64,000 bases of DNA from JOPF136 sp035541255 (GCA_035541255.1 DATKNR010000075.1:25536-89535); one strand, 5' to 3'. Positions 25,214-34,058 are shown, numbered from the stretch's first letter. Made by a program: numbers and translations. The notes: a model not told the origin generated them from the letters alone.

Positions 25214-26371
25214 ATGGCCACGACCACAAAAACCGATTACTACGAACTGCTGGGCGTGCGCCGCAAGGCGACGGCGAAAGAAATCCGCCAGGCCTACCGC
25301 AAGCTGGCGCGGAAATATCATCCGGACCTGAATCCCGGAGACAAATCCGCCGAAGAGAAATTCAAACAGATTCAGGAAGCCTACGACGTCCTTTCCGATT
25401 CGAAGAAGCGCGGCATCTACGACCAGTACGGATTTTATGCGGACAATATGCCGCCACCCGGTGCTGGTGCGCCGCACGGCGGCGGCCCGGGCGGGTTTCC
25501 GGTGGATTTCGGCGGCTTCGAGTCGGCCGCGGGCCCTGGCGCGGGAGGCAATTTTCGCGACATCTTCAGCCAGTTTTTCACTGGAATGGGCGGCGCCGCG
25601 ACACACCCGCAGGCCGTGGAGGTGCCGGCGGACCTCGAATACCAGATCGACATCGACTTCTGGAAGGCGATTCGGGGAACGGTGGAAAAAATCAGCTACA
25701 CGCGGCTGGAAACTTGCCATACCTGCCACGGAAGCGGGAAGGGCGCGGGCACAGAGCAGACCTGCACAGCGTGTGGCGGCACGGGAAGACGCGCGCAATC
25801 CACGATGGGGATGCGGTTCAACGTGACGTGCCAGCGGTGCGGCGGCAGCGGACGGCTGGGAAGCCCATGCCAAGCCTGCAATGGCGAAGGACGCGTGCGG
25901 CGGACGGAGACGATTGACGTGAGGATTCCCGCGGGAGTGGACACGGGATCGCGCGTGCGCGTGCCGGGGCGCGGAAACGTGCCGCTGCCCGGGTCAGCGC
26001 CGGGCGACCTGTACATCCTGACCCGGGTGGCGCCGCACCCGTACTTCACACGGCGCGGCGACGATATCTACACGAGCGTTCCAGTGACTGTGGCGGAAGC
26101 GGCGCTGGGCGCAAAAATCGAAGTGCCGACGATCGACGGGCGCGCGCTGCTGCGCATTCCTCCGGGCACGGCCAGCGGGCAGAAATTCCGGCTGCGGGAG
26201 AAGGGAGTGGCGCCGGTGCGCGACCCGCGGCACCGCGGCGACCAGTACGTGGAGGTGCAGATCGTGCCGCCGAGCACGGTGGATGAGCGCGCGCGGCAGA
26301 TGCTGAAGGACCTGGGCCGCTTCTACGAGCAGGATCCGCGGAAAGAGATTTTCGACAAGGCGGCGAAGTAA
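25214..26371 (+). CDS. dnaJ: Chaperone DnaJ (Hsp40)
   Basis: This 385-residue type I J-protein stimulates DnaK ATPase and delivers substrates. The J domain covers about residues 8-72, with HPD at 36-38. A Gly/Phe/Pro-rich linker follows (80-130). Four zinc-binding CxxCxGxG repeats have Cys at 168/171, 184/187, 206/209 and 219/222. The C-terminal substrate domains include the GDLYILTRVAPHPYFTRRGD segment. All elements of a functional DnaJ are present. hspR begins 5 bp after the stop. Confidence 0.97.
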   Translation: MATTTKTDYYELLGVRRKATAKEIRQAYRKLARKYHPDLNPGDKSAEEKFKQIQEAYDVLSDSKKRGIYDQYGFYADNMPPPGAGAPHGGGPGGFPVDFGGFESAAGPGAGGNFRDIFSQFFTGMGGAATHPQAVEVPADLEYQIDIDFWKAIRGTVEKISYTRLETCHTCHGSGKGAGTEQTCTACGGTGRRAQSTMGMRFNVTCQRCGGSGRLGSPCQACNGEGRVRRTETIDVRIPAGVDTGSRVRVPGRGNVPLPGSAPGDLYILTRVAPHPYFTRRGDDIYTSVPVTVAEAALGAKIEVPTIDGRALLRIPPGTASGQKFRLREKGVAPVRDPRHRGDQYVEVQIVPPSTVDERARQMLKDLGRFYEQDPRKEIFDKAAK

Positions 26372-26376
26372 CGGCG

Positions 26377-26790
26377 ATGGCTGCACGAACCAAAAAACGC
26401 GGTGCGGTGGGTTACATGATCAGCTCGGTGGCCGAGCTGTACAAGGTGCACCCGCAGACGTTGCGCCTGTACGAGCGCCACGGGCTGATCAAGCCTTCGC
26501 GGTCGGAAGGAAACACGCGGCTGTACACGGAGGCCGACATCGAGCGGCTGGAAGTGGTGCTGAACCTGGCGCGCGACATGGGCGTGAATCTGGCCGGAAT
26601 CGAAATCATCCTGAACATGCGCGAAAAGATGAACCGCATGCAGGACCAGATGGAACAATTCCTGCGTCTCTTGCAGCAGGAGCTGGCCAAAGGAGTATCG
26701 GCGGCGCATCACCCCGAGCCTTCGAAAGGCGCGATTGTGCCTGTGAAGTTCCATCACGTGCCGGCCAAACCCAAAGGCCGGAAGTCCTGA
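26377..26790 (+). CDS. hspR: HspR, MerR-family heat-shock repressor
   Basis: The 137-residue protein has a MerR-type winged helix: GYMISSVAELYKVHPQTLRL then YERHGLIKPSRSEGNTRLYT, followed by the helix GVNLAGIEIILNMREKMNRM that forms the dimer coil. HspR binds HAIR repeats and represses dnaK operons, using DnaK as co-repressor in Streptomyces. The HAIR-like site on the dnaK promoter supports the same circuit here. The tail is basic (PAKPKGRKS). It ends the dnaK cluster. Confidence 0.93.
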   Translation: MAARTKKRGAVGYMISSVAELYKVHPQTLRLYERHGLIKPSRSEGNTRLYTEADIERLEVVLNLARDMGVNLAGIEIILNMREKMNRMQDQMEQFLRLLQQELAKGVSAAHHPEPSKGAIVPVKFHHVPAKPKGRKS

Positions 26791-26848
26791 CCCGGCGCGC
26801 CCGGCGAATATTTCCCCGTGCTAGAGTGTTCTGCAATCGAGGTGCCCC

Positions 26849-27322
26849 ATGCGCCGAGGCATACTGCTTGCCATTTTGCTGGCACTAGCTGCCGGCAGCT
26901 CTGCCCCGCAGGATCGCCTCCCGGAGATCTATCGTCATGGCTACTACCTGTTTCTGGCGGATACGCCGGTGGCCTGTGAAGCGTGCTACGTTCCCCTGCT
27001 GCTCACCGCCGGGCCGCTCGAAGAGATTGCCAAATCCAGCGGTGGGCGGGACGCGGATCTGATCACTACCTACGAGCGCGACTCCATCTTCCAGATGAAC
27101 GGGATTGTTCACGTGGCGCCGGCCGATATAGAGGCCGCGCCGCGGACGGTCCGCGTGCGCAACCGCAATTACCGCTATCAGGAAATCACCGCCGCCGAGA
27201 TCCTCCACCTGCTGGAGCATCCGCACGGGACCATTCCCATCTCCCGGCCCATGCTGCATTCCGATTTGCCGCCGGGCCCGGGGCTCGACGCGCTGATTGC
27301 CTCCTTCCGCGCGGTGAAATAA
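26849..27322 (+). CDS. Small secreted protein of unknown function
   Basis: The 157-residue protein carries a signal peptide (MRRGILLAILLALAAGSSAP) and a mature domain with a Cys pair in DTPVACEACYVPLLL (a CEAC motif). Later segments include NRNYRYQEITAAEILHLLEH. The Cys pair could form a disulfide. No family is recognised. It stands alone 58 bp after hspR, beyond a short spacer, and is followed by an ECF sigma gene. The ATG follows GAGGTG, an acceptable ribosome site. Confidence 0.65.
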   Translation: MRRGILLAILLALAAGSSAPQDRLPEIYRHGYYLFLADTPVACEACYVPLLLTAGPLEEIAKSSGGRDADLITTYERDSIFQMNGIVHVAPADIEAAPRTVRVRNRNYRYQEITAAEILHLLEHPHGTIPISRPMLHSDLPPGPGLDALIASFRAVK

Positions 27323-27426
27323 GCGGCGGCTCCCTCCCGTTGCTCCGTACATGAGCGTGCGCCGCGTTTTTTTGCGGCGTGGTGTAACCTTTTCGCGCGA
27401 ACCGCATATTCTCCTCGAGAGCAGTG

Positions 27427-27945
27427 ATGACGGAATTTGAGGCCCTCTACCGGCGTTACGCCCGCGACGTCTACCGTTTTTCGCTGTATCTGTGCGGAGA
27501 CCGGGCAGCAGCGGAGGACATCACGTCCGAAACCTTCGTACGAGCCTGGAACGCGAGCGGAGGAATACGAGCTAGAACGGCGAAGGCCTACCTGTTCGCG
27601 ATTGCGCGCAACTGCCACGCCGAGGGCTTTCGGCGCGTGCGGAGCCGGCCACCGGGAGGTATCCATGCGGAACTTGACGAATCTCTGGCCGATCCCGCCG
27701 CACGACCGGACCAGGAGGCCGAGAGCAAGGACGAACTGGATCGCGTGATGTCCGCGATGCAAACGCTGCCGGAAGCGGACCGCACGGTGCTGCTGCTGCG
27801 CGCGCAAGAGGAATGGACCTACGAGGAGATTGCGGAGGCTACGGGGCTTTCGCTCGCCGCGGTGAAGGTAAGGATCCACCGCGCGCGGCTGCGTATGGCA
27901 GCGTGGCGGGCCGCGGATCGGGAAAAGAGGGGAGAGACGACATGA
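27427..27945 (+). CDS. ECF-type RNA polymerase sigma factor
   Basis: This 172-residue group IV sigma factor has region 2 (LYRRYARDVYRFSLYLCGDR then AEDITSETFVRAW) for -10 recognition. Region 4 (LPEADRTVLLLRAQEEWTYE then EIAEATGLSLAAVKVRIHRA) is the helix-turn-helix for -35 binding. The ATG at 27427 directly follows a GTG at 27424 that could also serve. Its stop overlaps the start of the next gene by 4 bases (ATGA), the usual coupling to an anti-sigma factor. Signal and regulon are unknown. Confidence 0.92.
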   Translation: MTEFEALYRRYARDVYRFSLYLCGDRAAAEDITSETFVRAWNASGGIRARTAKAYLFAIARNCHAEGFRRVRSRPPGGIHAELDESLADPAARPDQEAESKDELDRVMSAMQTLPEADRTVLLLRAQEEWTYEEIAEATGLSLAAVKVRIHRARLRMAAWRAADREKRGETT

Positions 27946-28376
27946 ACGTCAGCCGAGAAGTGGTGCTTGATCTGGTTCCTGTGTACCTGTCCGGGGAGGC
28001 CAGCGCGGACACGCGTGCGCTGGTGGAGGAATTCGCCGTACAGGACGCGGAATTTGGGCGCACGCTGGAGAGCCAGCGGCGCGACGTGGCGGCGTATGCT
28101 AAATCGCTACGCCAGCCATTCCCGGCTTTGCCCGCGGACCACGAACTGCGCACGCTCGAGCGCACGCGACGCATGGCGGGGCAACTGCGCTGGCTGCTGG
28201 CTATCGCATTGATGTTCACGGTGTTTCCGATGTCGTTCAGCTTCGAAGGCAATCACATCACTTTTCTGCTTCTGCGAGATGCTCCTTCCTTGGCAATGGC
28301 ATCGTGGGTGGCTGCGGCGGGGTTTTGGATCGGATTTCTCTTCATGCAACGGAAGTTGAGCGCGAGCGGGCTATAG
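27942..28376 (+). CDS. Probable membrane anti-sigma factor without a zinc motif
   Basis: The 144-residue protein is translationally coupled to the ECF sigma gene by an ATGA overlap. The N-terminal part (SREVVLDLVPVYLSGEASAD) resembles the start of anti-sigma domains, but the H-x3-C-x2-C zinc motif is absent. Two membrane helices follow at about 85-105 (LRWLLAIALMFTVFPMSFSF) and 115-134 (LAMASWVAAAGFWIGFLFM). The assignment rests on gene order, size and topology. The protein has no sizeable exported domain, so sensing would have to occur in or near the membrane. Confidence 0.7.
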   Translation: MNVSREVVLDLVPVYLSGEASADTRALVEEFAVQDAEFGRTLESQRRDVAAYAKSLRQPFPALPADHELRTLERTRRMAGQLRWLLAIALMFTVFPMSFSFEGNHITFLLLRDAPSLAMASWVAAAGFWIGFLFMQRKLSASGL

Positions 28377-28430
28377 GCGCCGGCCGGGCGCGGCTTGTGT
28401 TCGCGTGCGGCCGCGTCTATTCTTGCACGC

Positions 28431-29234
28431 ATGGCGCGCGCGGATTGTCCCGATTGCGGAGGCACGGGTTATAAGACTGTGGAGTCGCGCGACGCGGGGG
28501 GCGCGGCCGTTCGCGAAGCCGTGCTGTGCGGCTGCACGCGGGAGGGACGCGAAGATTCGCTCTACGAACGCGCACGCATCCCGAAACATTACCGTCACTG
28601 CGATTTCGCGAGTTTTGAGACCGATGTGCCGCACGAAGGGCCGCACGCGGAAGCCTGGAACGCGAGCCTGGCGAAGGCGAAACTGCTGGTGGAATCGTTC
28701 GCGCGCGAGTATCCCGGCGGGCACGAGCACGGGCTGCTGCTGCTGGGGCCGTGCGGCGTGGGGAAAACGCACCTTGCGGTAGCGGCGCTGGCGGAGCTGG
28801 TGAAACGCGGGCACGACGGCCTGTTCTACGACTATCGCGAGCTGCTGAAAACGATTCAGTCGAGCTATAACCCGGTGAGCCAGTCGAGCGAGATGGAAGT
28901 GCTCGACCCGGTGGTGAAAACGGAAGTGCTGCTGCTGGACGATCTGGGTGCGTCGAAGCCTTCCGCGTGGGCGCTGGACACGGTGGGCTACATCTTGAAC
29001 GCGCGGTACAACGAGAATCGCGTCACGCTGTTGACCACGAATTATGCGGACCGCGAGCCTGGCGCCCCGGTGCGCATGCCGTCTGGCCAGACGCTCGCGC
29101 GCGTGGAAGATTCGCTGGCGGACCGCATCGGGCAGCGCATCCGTTCGCGCCTGTATGAAATGTGCCGCACGATTGAGCTGGAAGCGCCGGATTTCCGGCG
29201 GAAGGTGCGTTCGGCCGGGTCATTCCGGGCATAG
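28431..29234 (+). CDS. DnaC/IstB-like AAA+ ATPase with N-terminal zinc ribbon
   Basis: The 267-residue protein resembles helicase loaders of the DnaC/DnaI group. The N-terminal ribbon has Cys6, Cys9, Cys33 and Cys35 (CPDC and CGC), probably binding zinc. The AAA+ core has Walker A GPCGVGKTHLAVA, Walker B VLLLDDLGA and sensor 1 LLTTNY. A C-terminal Arg-rich segment (ADRIGQRIRSRLYEMC) supplies the arginine finger. The start at ATG 28431 removes 12 poorly conserved residues. No IstA transposase lies nearby, so it is not part of IS21. It could load DnaB at replication forks. Confidence 0.88.
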   Translation: MARADCPDCGGTGYKTVESRDAGGAAVREAVLCGCTREGREDSLYERARIPKHYRHCDFASFETDVPHEGPHAEAWNASLAKAKLLVESFAREYPGGHEHGLLLLGPCGVGKTHLAVAALAELVKRGHDGLFYDYRELLKTIQSSYNPVSQSSEMEVLDPVVKTEVLLLDDLGASKPSAWALDTVGYILNARYNENRVTLLTTNYADREPGAPVRMPSGQTLARVEDSLADRIGQRIRSRLYEMCRTIELEAPDFRRKVRSAGSFRA

Positions 29235-29250
29235 GCCAGCCATCGATTCG

Positions 29251-29279
29251 TTGACATCCCCAGGATTGGCGCGTACCAT
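29251..29279 (+). promoter_or_regulatory. Housekeeping-type promoter of rpsA
   Basis: A perfect -35 TTGACA (29251-29256) and TACCAT (29274-29279) are separated by 17 bp. The transcript would begin near 29286, giving a leader of about 125 bases before the rpsA start. Confidence 0.7.
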
Positions 29280-29287
29280 TTGGCAGG

Positions 29288-29348
29288 TCGAGGATTTGCC
29301 TCGAACGTATCGTCTTTCCTTCCTTGTCTGACAACCCTTTGACGGGTT
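29288..29348 (+). promoter_or_regulatory. Structured leader of the rpsA mRNA
   Basis: Two hairpins follow the promoter. TCGAGG (29288-29293) pairs with CCTCGA (29299-29304), and AACCC (29333-29337) pairs with GGGTT (29344-29348). In E. coli protein S1 represses its own translation through a structured leader. A similar role here is possible but only inferred. Confidence 0.5.
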
Positions 29349-29411
29349 TTAGAGGGACTCTACGTCTCGGTCGGACAGGGCATCTAACGCCGAGGGAGGC
29401 CGCCGCCGGCC

Positions 29412-31361
29412 ATGGACAACAACACTACTGAGAATCTGACGCAGTCCGAACCGAACGAAGTAACCGAAACCACCTCCGCTCCCGCCGCAGAAGCCCCACC
29501 TGCTGCCACTGCCGAGCCAGTCGCGACCGCCTCCGCGGTTGCTGAAAAGGCCGTAGTGTCCGCGGATCACGGCGTGGCGCATGAAGCGAGCGCTCCTGCC
29601 GCTGAAGCCGCGGAGCCCGCGCGCCGGAAGCCTGCCTCAAAAGAGCCCTCCGAGTCGGAGAGCATGGACGCGCTGCTCGAGCAGTACGCGGCCGAGCATG
29701 AAGCGCCCGCCGAGGGCGACGTGCTGGAAGGACGCATCGTGGCGGTGACGGACCTGGGCGTGGTGGTGGACCTGGGCTCGAAGTTCGAAGCGCTGATTCC
29801 CGCGCAGGAGCTGACCGACGCGAAGGGCAGCATGGTGTTTGAGCTGGGCGCGTCCGTCCCGGTGATGCCGCTGCACGAGGAGAAAGAGGGCTACAAGCTC
29901 GTTTCGTTCCTCCGCGCATTCCGCAAGCGCGCCTGGGAAGCGATTGAAAAGGCGCACCGCAATCACGAATCCATCACGGGAAAAATCACGGAGCGGATTC
30001 GCGGGGGGCTGGTGGTGGACGTGGGCGTGCCGGCATTTCTGCCGGCGTCGCAGGTGGACCTGAGGCCAGTGCGCGAGTTCGACGGCTGGGTGGGGCAGGA
30101 CATCACTTGCCGCATCCTGAAGATGAACCGGAAGCGCGGCAACGTGGTGCTGAGCCGGCGCGTGCTGCTGGAAGAAGAGCTGAAGGCGCAGCGCGACGCG
30201 GCGGTGGCGACGATTGAAGAAGGTTCGGTGGTCCGCGGCAAGGTGAAGAACATCACGGACTATGGAGTGTTCATCGACCTTGGCGGCGTGGACGGACTGC
30301 TCCACCTGACCGACATCTCGTGGGGCCGCGTGACGAACCCCGCGGAAGTGATGAAGGTGGGCGACGAGGTCGAGGCCAAAGTGCTGAAGTTCGACCGCGA
30401 GAAGATGCGCATCTCGCTGGGCCGAAAACAGCTCGTGCCGGATCCCTGGGCAAACGTGCCGGAGCGGTTCAAGGCCGGACAGCGCCTAATCGGCAAGGTG
30501 GTGGGCATTACGGACTATGGCGCCTTCGTGGAGCTGGACCCGGGAGTGGAAGGTCTGGTGCACGTGAGCGAGATGACCTGGTCGAAGCGGGCCAAGCATC
30601 CCTCCAAGATCGTGGCGTTGGGCGACGAGCTGGAGGTGGAAATCCTGAAGGTGGATCCGGAGCAGCGGCGCATTTCGCTGGGCATGAAGCAGACGCTGCC
30701 GGATCCGTGGCTCACGCTGCGTGACAAGTATCCGGTGGGGACGATTGTGACGGGGCGGGTGCGCAGCATGACGGATTTCGGCGCGTTCGTGGAAGTCGAA
30801 GAGGGCGTCGAAGGCCTGGTGCACATCAGCGACATCCGCTGGACCGAAAAGCCGAAGCATCCCAGCGAGGCGCTCCGCAAGGGCGAGAACGTGGAGGCCA
30901 AAGTTCTCAAGATCGACATGGAGAACCGGCGCCTTTCGCTGGGAATCAAGCAGGTGCACGACATCTGGGCGGACTGGGCCGCGGCGCACAAGATCGGCGA
31001 AGTGGTGAAAGGCAAGGTGCTTCGCGTGGCCAATTTCGGGGCGTTTGTGGAGCTGGCTCCCGGAATTGAAGGCCTGTGCCACATCAGCGAAATCGAGGAG
31101 CGCAAGAGCAAGAATGACCGGCAGCAGCCCCGCAAAGGCAGCGACAAGGACGCCGCGGCTTCGAGTCCGCTCGTGGCGGGCACGGAATACGATTTCAAGA
31201 TCGTGAAGAAGGATCCGGAGCAGCGCCGCATCGGGCTGAGCTACCGTGGAGCGCTGCAACACGAGGAGCGCAAGGTTTTGCAGGAGTACCGCTCGTCCAA
31301 ATCGTCGCGCACGGCGACGATTGGCGACATTCTGATGTCCAAGCGCGAAGCCTCGAACTAG
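29412..31361 (+). CDS. rpsA: 30S ribosomal protein S1
   Basis: The 649-residue protein binds mRNA on the 30S subunit and helps initiation. Six S1 domains are visible, each with a FxD/FVE-type core: starts near EGDVLEGRIVAVTDLG, ITGKITERIRGGLVV, VVRGKVKNITDYGVF, LIGKVVGITDYGAF, IVTGRVRSMTDFGAF and VVKGKVLRVANFGAF. Repeats 3 to 6 are the most regular, as usual. An N-terminal extension of about 90 residues rich in Ala, Glu and Pro precedes them and is probably disordered. The Shine-Dalgarno GGGAGG lies 12 bases before the ATG, rather far. An HU/IHF gene follows, an order also found in E. coli. Confidence 0.95.
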   Translation: MDNNTTENLTQSEPNEVTETTSAPAAEAPPAATAEPVATASAVAEKAVVSADHGVAHEASAPAAEAAEPARRKPASKEPSESESMDALLEQYAAEHEAPAEGDVLEGRIVAVTDLGVVVDLGSKFEALIPAQELTDAKGSMVFELGASVPVMPLHEEKEGYKLVSFLRAFRKRAWEAIEKAHRNHESITGKITERIRGGLVVDVGVPAFLPASQVDLRPVREFDGWVGQDITCRILKMNRKRGNVVLSRRVLLEEELKAQRDAAVATIEEGSVVRGKVKNITDYGVFIDLGGVDGLLHLTDISWGRVTNPAEVMKVGDEVEAKVLKFDREKMRISLGRKQLVPDPWANVPERFKAGQRLIGKVVGITDYGAFVELDPGVEGLVHVSEMTWSKRAKHPSKIVALGDELEVEILKVDPEQRRISLGMKQTLPDPWLTLRDKYPVGTIVTGRVRSMTDFGAFVEVEEGVEGLVHISDIRWTEKPKHPSEALRKGENVEAKVLKIDMENRRLSLGIKQVHDIWADWAAAHKIGEVVKGKVLRVANFGAFVELAPGIEGLCHISEIEERKSKNDRQQPRKGSDKDAAASSPLVAGTEYDFKIVKKDPEQRRIGLSYRGALQHEERKVLQEYRSSKSSRTATIGDILMSKREASN

Positions 31362-31511
31362 GCGTCGCGGTCTGCGGCGATTCCCGGCCGCACCACTGTC
31401 TCCGAGCCACAGTGGAAAATTTCGCAAACTGATGGTAGGGTTGCGGTTGCCAGGGGGCTTTTGGGTTCGTTTTTGTCAGGGGCCGCGGCTCCTCTGGGAA
31501 AGAGCGCGTGC

Positions 31512-31853
31512 ATGAATTCGCCGACCATTACAAAAGCGGACCTCGTCGAGGAAGTGATTCGCGTAACCGAGCTGCCTCGCAAGGAATCCGAAACCATCGT
31601 CGAAACGATTTTTGAAAGCATCATCCAGACGCTGAAGGAAGACAAGAAGATCGAAATTCGCGGCTTCGGCAGCTTCCGCACCCGGCAGCGGCGCGGCCGC
31701 GTGGGACGCAATCCCAAGACCGGGGAAAAAGTGGAAGTGCCGGCGAAGCGGATTCCCTTTTTCAAGCCGAGCAAGGAACTGAAGGAATTCGTGAACGGCG
31801 ATTCGGGCGCGCAAACCGCTCCCGCCTCCGCGCCATCCCAGGCGCCGCACTGA
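31512..31853 (+). CDS. HU/IHF-family DNA-binding protein
   Basis: The 113-residue protein bends DNA as a dimer. It has the helical N-terminus MNSPTITKADLVEEVIRVTE, the signature GFGSFRTRQRRGRVGRNPKT and the beta-arm intercalating region VPAKRIPFFKPSKELKEFVN. Its position just after rpsA is the same as ihfB in E. coli, so it may be an IHF-beta-like subunit, but HU-type homodimers look alike at this level. A Gln/Pro/Ala-rich tail of about 18 residues is extra. The ATG at 31512 fits the family start. Confidence 0.93.
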   Translation: MNSPTITKADLVEEVIRVTELPRKESETIVETIFESIIQTLKEDKKIEIRGFGSFRTRQRRGRVGRNPKTGEKVEVPAKRIPFFKPSKELKEFVNGDSGAQTAPASAPSQAPH

Positions 31854-31873
31854 ACGCGGGAAACGAGTCCAAC

Positions 31874-32362
31874 GTGGACTACCTGTGGACACCCTGGCGC
31901 TACCGCTACGTGGCGGAAGCGGGAAAAGACGACACCTGCATTTTCTGCGCCGCTCTGGCGGCCAATGACGACTCCGGGCGGAAGATTGTCCATCGCGGCC
32001 GGCTGAACTTCATCATCCTGAACCTCTATCCCTACACGACGGGGCATTCGATGGTGGTGCCCTACAAGCACGTTCCGGATCTTGCCGGATGCGACGCCGA
32101 GACGCTGGCCGAACACATGCAACTCGCACAGCGTCTGCAAGTCGCGCTCGCCCGCGTGTACAAACCGGAGGGATTCAATCTGGGCATGAACCTGGGAAGG
32201 TGCGCCGGCGCGGGAGTGACCGGGCACGTGCACATGCACGTGCTGCCGCGCTGGGCCGGCGATACGAGCTTCATGACTGCCGTCAGCGAGACGCGGCTGC
32301 ATCCGGAAGAAATCGACGAGACCTACCGAAAGCTTCGCGGCGAATTTTCTAAATCTGCCTGA
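31874..32362 (+). CDS. HIT-family nucleotide hydrolase/phosphorylase
   Basis: The 162-residue protein has the histidine triad GHVHMHVLPRW, whose middle His attacks the alpha-phosphate of nucleotides. The N-terminus DYLWTPWRYRYVAEAGKDDT and the CIFC motif resemble the diadenosine tetraphosphate phosphorylase group known from mycobacteria (Rv2613c). Activity on Ap4A or related dinucleotides is plausible. The start is GTG at 31874, 20 bp after the HU/IHF gene, and a weak ribosome site is visible. It likely shares their transcript. Confidence 0.92.
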   Translation: MDYLWTPWRYRYVAEAGKDDTCIFCAALAANDDSGRKIVHRGRLNFIILNLYPYTTGHSMVVPYKHVPDLAGCDAETLAEHMQLAQRLQVALARVYKPEGFNLGMNLGRCAGAGVTGHVHMHVLPRWAGDTSFMTAVSETRLHPEEIDETYRKLRGEFSKSA

Positions 32363-32376
32363 GGGCGACTGGCGGG

Positions 32377-33909
32377 CTAGGGCGTGGCCGGCGCCAAGGC
32401 CTTGGTGTAGAAGCGGACCTTCTCCTCGTTCCCCACTTGCCTCGAGGCTTCGCGGGCGCCCAGAAGGGCGCGCCGTCGTCCCGGTGATGTGCGGAGTGAA
32501 GCCTCGTACTCGGCGAGCGCTTCCTTGGGGTGCCCCTGTTCGAGCAGCAGGTCCGCGAGTTGTTCGCGCGCCGGGGTCACCGGCCCGGGGGTCACCGGAC
32601 GCTTCTCGATGGCATCCTCCAGGTCCGCGGCTCTGCGCAGCGCGGTCTCGGCTTCCGCCCTCTCGCCGTTGGCTTGCGCGTACCACCCGGAAGCGGCGAG
32701 CTCCTGAATGCGCACCTGCTCCGCCCAGTAGGATTCACGCAGGTTCTGCGAGTCCTTTTCGAGGTACATGAGCTTGGTGATTTCCGCCTGCGAACCGCCG
32801 ATGTCTCCCGTGCGCGCGAGTCCCACGGCCCGAGTCCACACGGCCACGGCCTCGACCCATGGCGAGGCTCCCGGAGCGGCGGAGCACTTCGCCGCCTCGT
32901 CCCATTTGCGACGCTCCACGGCAAATCGCGCCGGCATAGCAGTGGAGGCGTAGCCGGTTTTGAAATTCTTGGGCAGCGTTCCCATGCCGCGAAGGTCTTC
33001 CAGCACGCGCGCCGCATCCGCCTCGCGGCCCAATTGCAGGTAGGCGTACACGAGGTAGTCCATGGCATGCAGCTCCTCGCCGACATCACCCTGCTGGTGC
33101 GCCGCGGCGCGCGCCGCCAGGTTGGAGGCGATGGATTCATTCCACATTCCCAGCCGGGTGAAGATATGCGAGGGCATGTGCAGCGCGTGCGGCGCGGAGG
33201 GCGCGATCTGCGCATAGACGCGAGCCGGTTCCAGCCCGCGCTGGGCCATCTCCGCGTTGTCGCAGGCGTGGATCAGGTAGTGCACCACGCCGGGATGGTC
33301 TGGAAATTGCTGGTGCAGCGGTTCGAGTATTGCGGCTGCCTGTTTCTGGTTGCGGTGCGTTTGGTCGTCGGGAGCGGCGGTGGCCAGCAGAGCGAGCGCG
33401 TAGAAAATCCGGGACTCGGGATCCTGCGGATTGTTCGCGGCCAGCCTTTCCATGGCTTGCTCGTAGCGCTGCAGGCGGTCTTCATAGGGCGCGCTCTGCG
33501 CGTCCACAAACATCAGCGCCACCGCGCCAATATAGCCTCGCTCGCGGGCTGTGCTGGCCCGAACGCCCTGCGCCCATGCGATGGCCGCGCGCCCGCGTTC
33601 GAGGCCCGCCGGACTGATGCGGTCCTCCCAGATCTGATGGAAGTTGGCCATGGCCTGGCCCCATCCGGCCATGGCGCACTTCGGGTCTTCGCGCGCCACG
33701 TCTGCGAACGCCTTTTCCGCTGCGCCATACGCAAACGAGTGCAGAAGCGCCACGGCCCGTTCGAAATTCGCCTGTACTGCCGGAGCGCACGTCGTGGGGA
33801 ACGACACATGTCCCAACTTTTCGGGCGCCGGGTGATCGCCGGTGTGCTCCTGTGCCCCCGCACCGGCGGCAAGAGCCAGCATCGCAAATGCCGCCATGAA
33901 CAATTTCAT
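32377..33909 (-). CDS. Secreted TPR-repeat protein
   Basis: The 510-residue protein has a signal peptide (MKLFMAAFAMLALAAGAGAQ). The mature part is made of TPR-like helical repeats, including FERAVALLHSFAYGAAEKAF, SRIFYALALLATAAPDD and a C-terminal set around REQLADLLLEQGHPKEALAE. A central block, HALHMPSHIFTRLGMWNESI, is typical of a TPR group frequent in Acidobacteria and Bacteroidetes. No catalytic motif is seen. Start ATG 33909 follows GGGAGGT. It is convergent with the HIT gene, only 14 bp apart. Confidence 0.88.
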   Translation of the reverse strand: MKLFMAAFAMLALAAGAGAQEHTGDHPAPEKLGHVSFPTTCAPAVQANFERAVALLHSFAYGAAEKAFADVAREDPKCAMAGWGQAMANFHQIWEDRISPAGLERGRAAIAWAQGVRASTARERGYIGAVALMFVDAQSAPYEDRLQRYEQAMERLAANNPQDPESRIFYALALLATAAPDDQTHRNQKQAAAILEPLHQQFPDHPGVVHYLIHACDNAEMAQRGLEPARVYAQIAPSAPHALHMPSHIFTRLGMWNESIASNLAARAAAHQQGDVGEELHAMDYLVYAYLQLGREADAARVLEDLRGMGTLPKNFKTGYASTAMPARFAVERRKWDEAAKCSAAPGASPWVEAVAVWTRAVGLARTGDIGGSQAEITKLMYLEKDSQNLRESYWAEQVRIQELAASGWYAQANGERAEAETALRRAADLEDAIEKRPVTPGPVTPAREQLADLLLEQGHPKEALAEYEASLRTSPGRRRALLGAREASRQVGNEEKVRFYTKALAPATP

Positions 33910-34027
33910 TGCCGACCTCCCGGGGCCTTGGCACGTGCGCATGTTTCGGAGAGAAACGTCCCCATCGCTGGGCTCAGGCCGCATGATTCTAGAAAGACGG
34001 CGTCCCGCAAGCAAGTGCCGCCCCGCA

Positions 34028-34058
34028 TGGACAAACCGGCTACCGCCCGCGCTATACT
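34028..34058 (+). promoter_or_regulatory. Probable promoter of the acyl-CoA dehydrogenase gene
   Basis: TGGACA (34028-34033) and TATACT (34053-34058) are 19 bp apart, slightly long. The transcript would start near 34065, which places an ATG at 34027 outside the mRNA and supports the TTG start at 34099. Confidence 0.45.

Noticed and set aside
28431..29234. IS21-type insertion sequence suggested by an IstB-like ATPase
   Set aside because: No IstA transposase or terminal repeats are nearby, and the N-terminal zinc ribbon points to a DnaC/DnaI-type loader.
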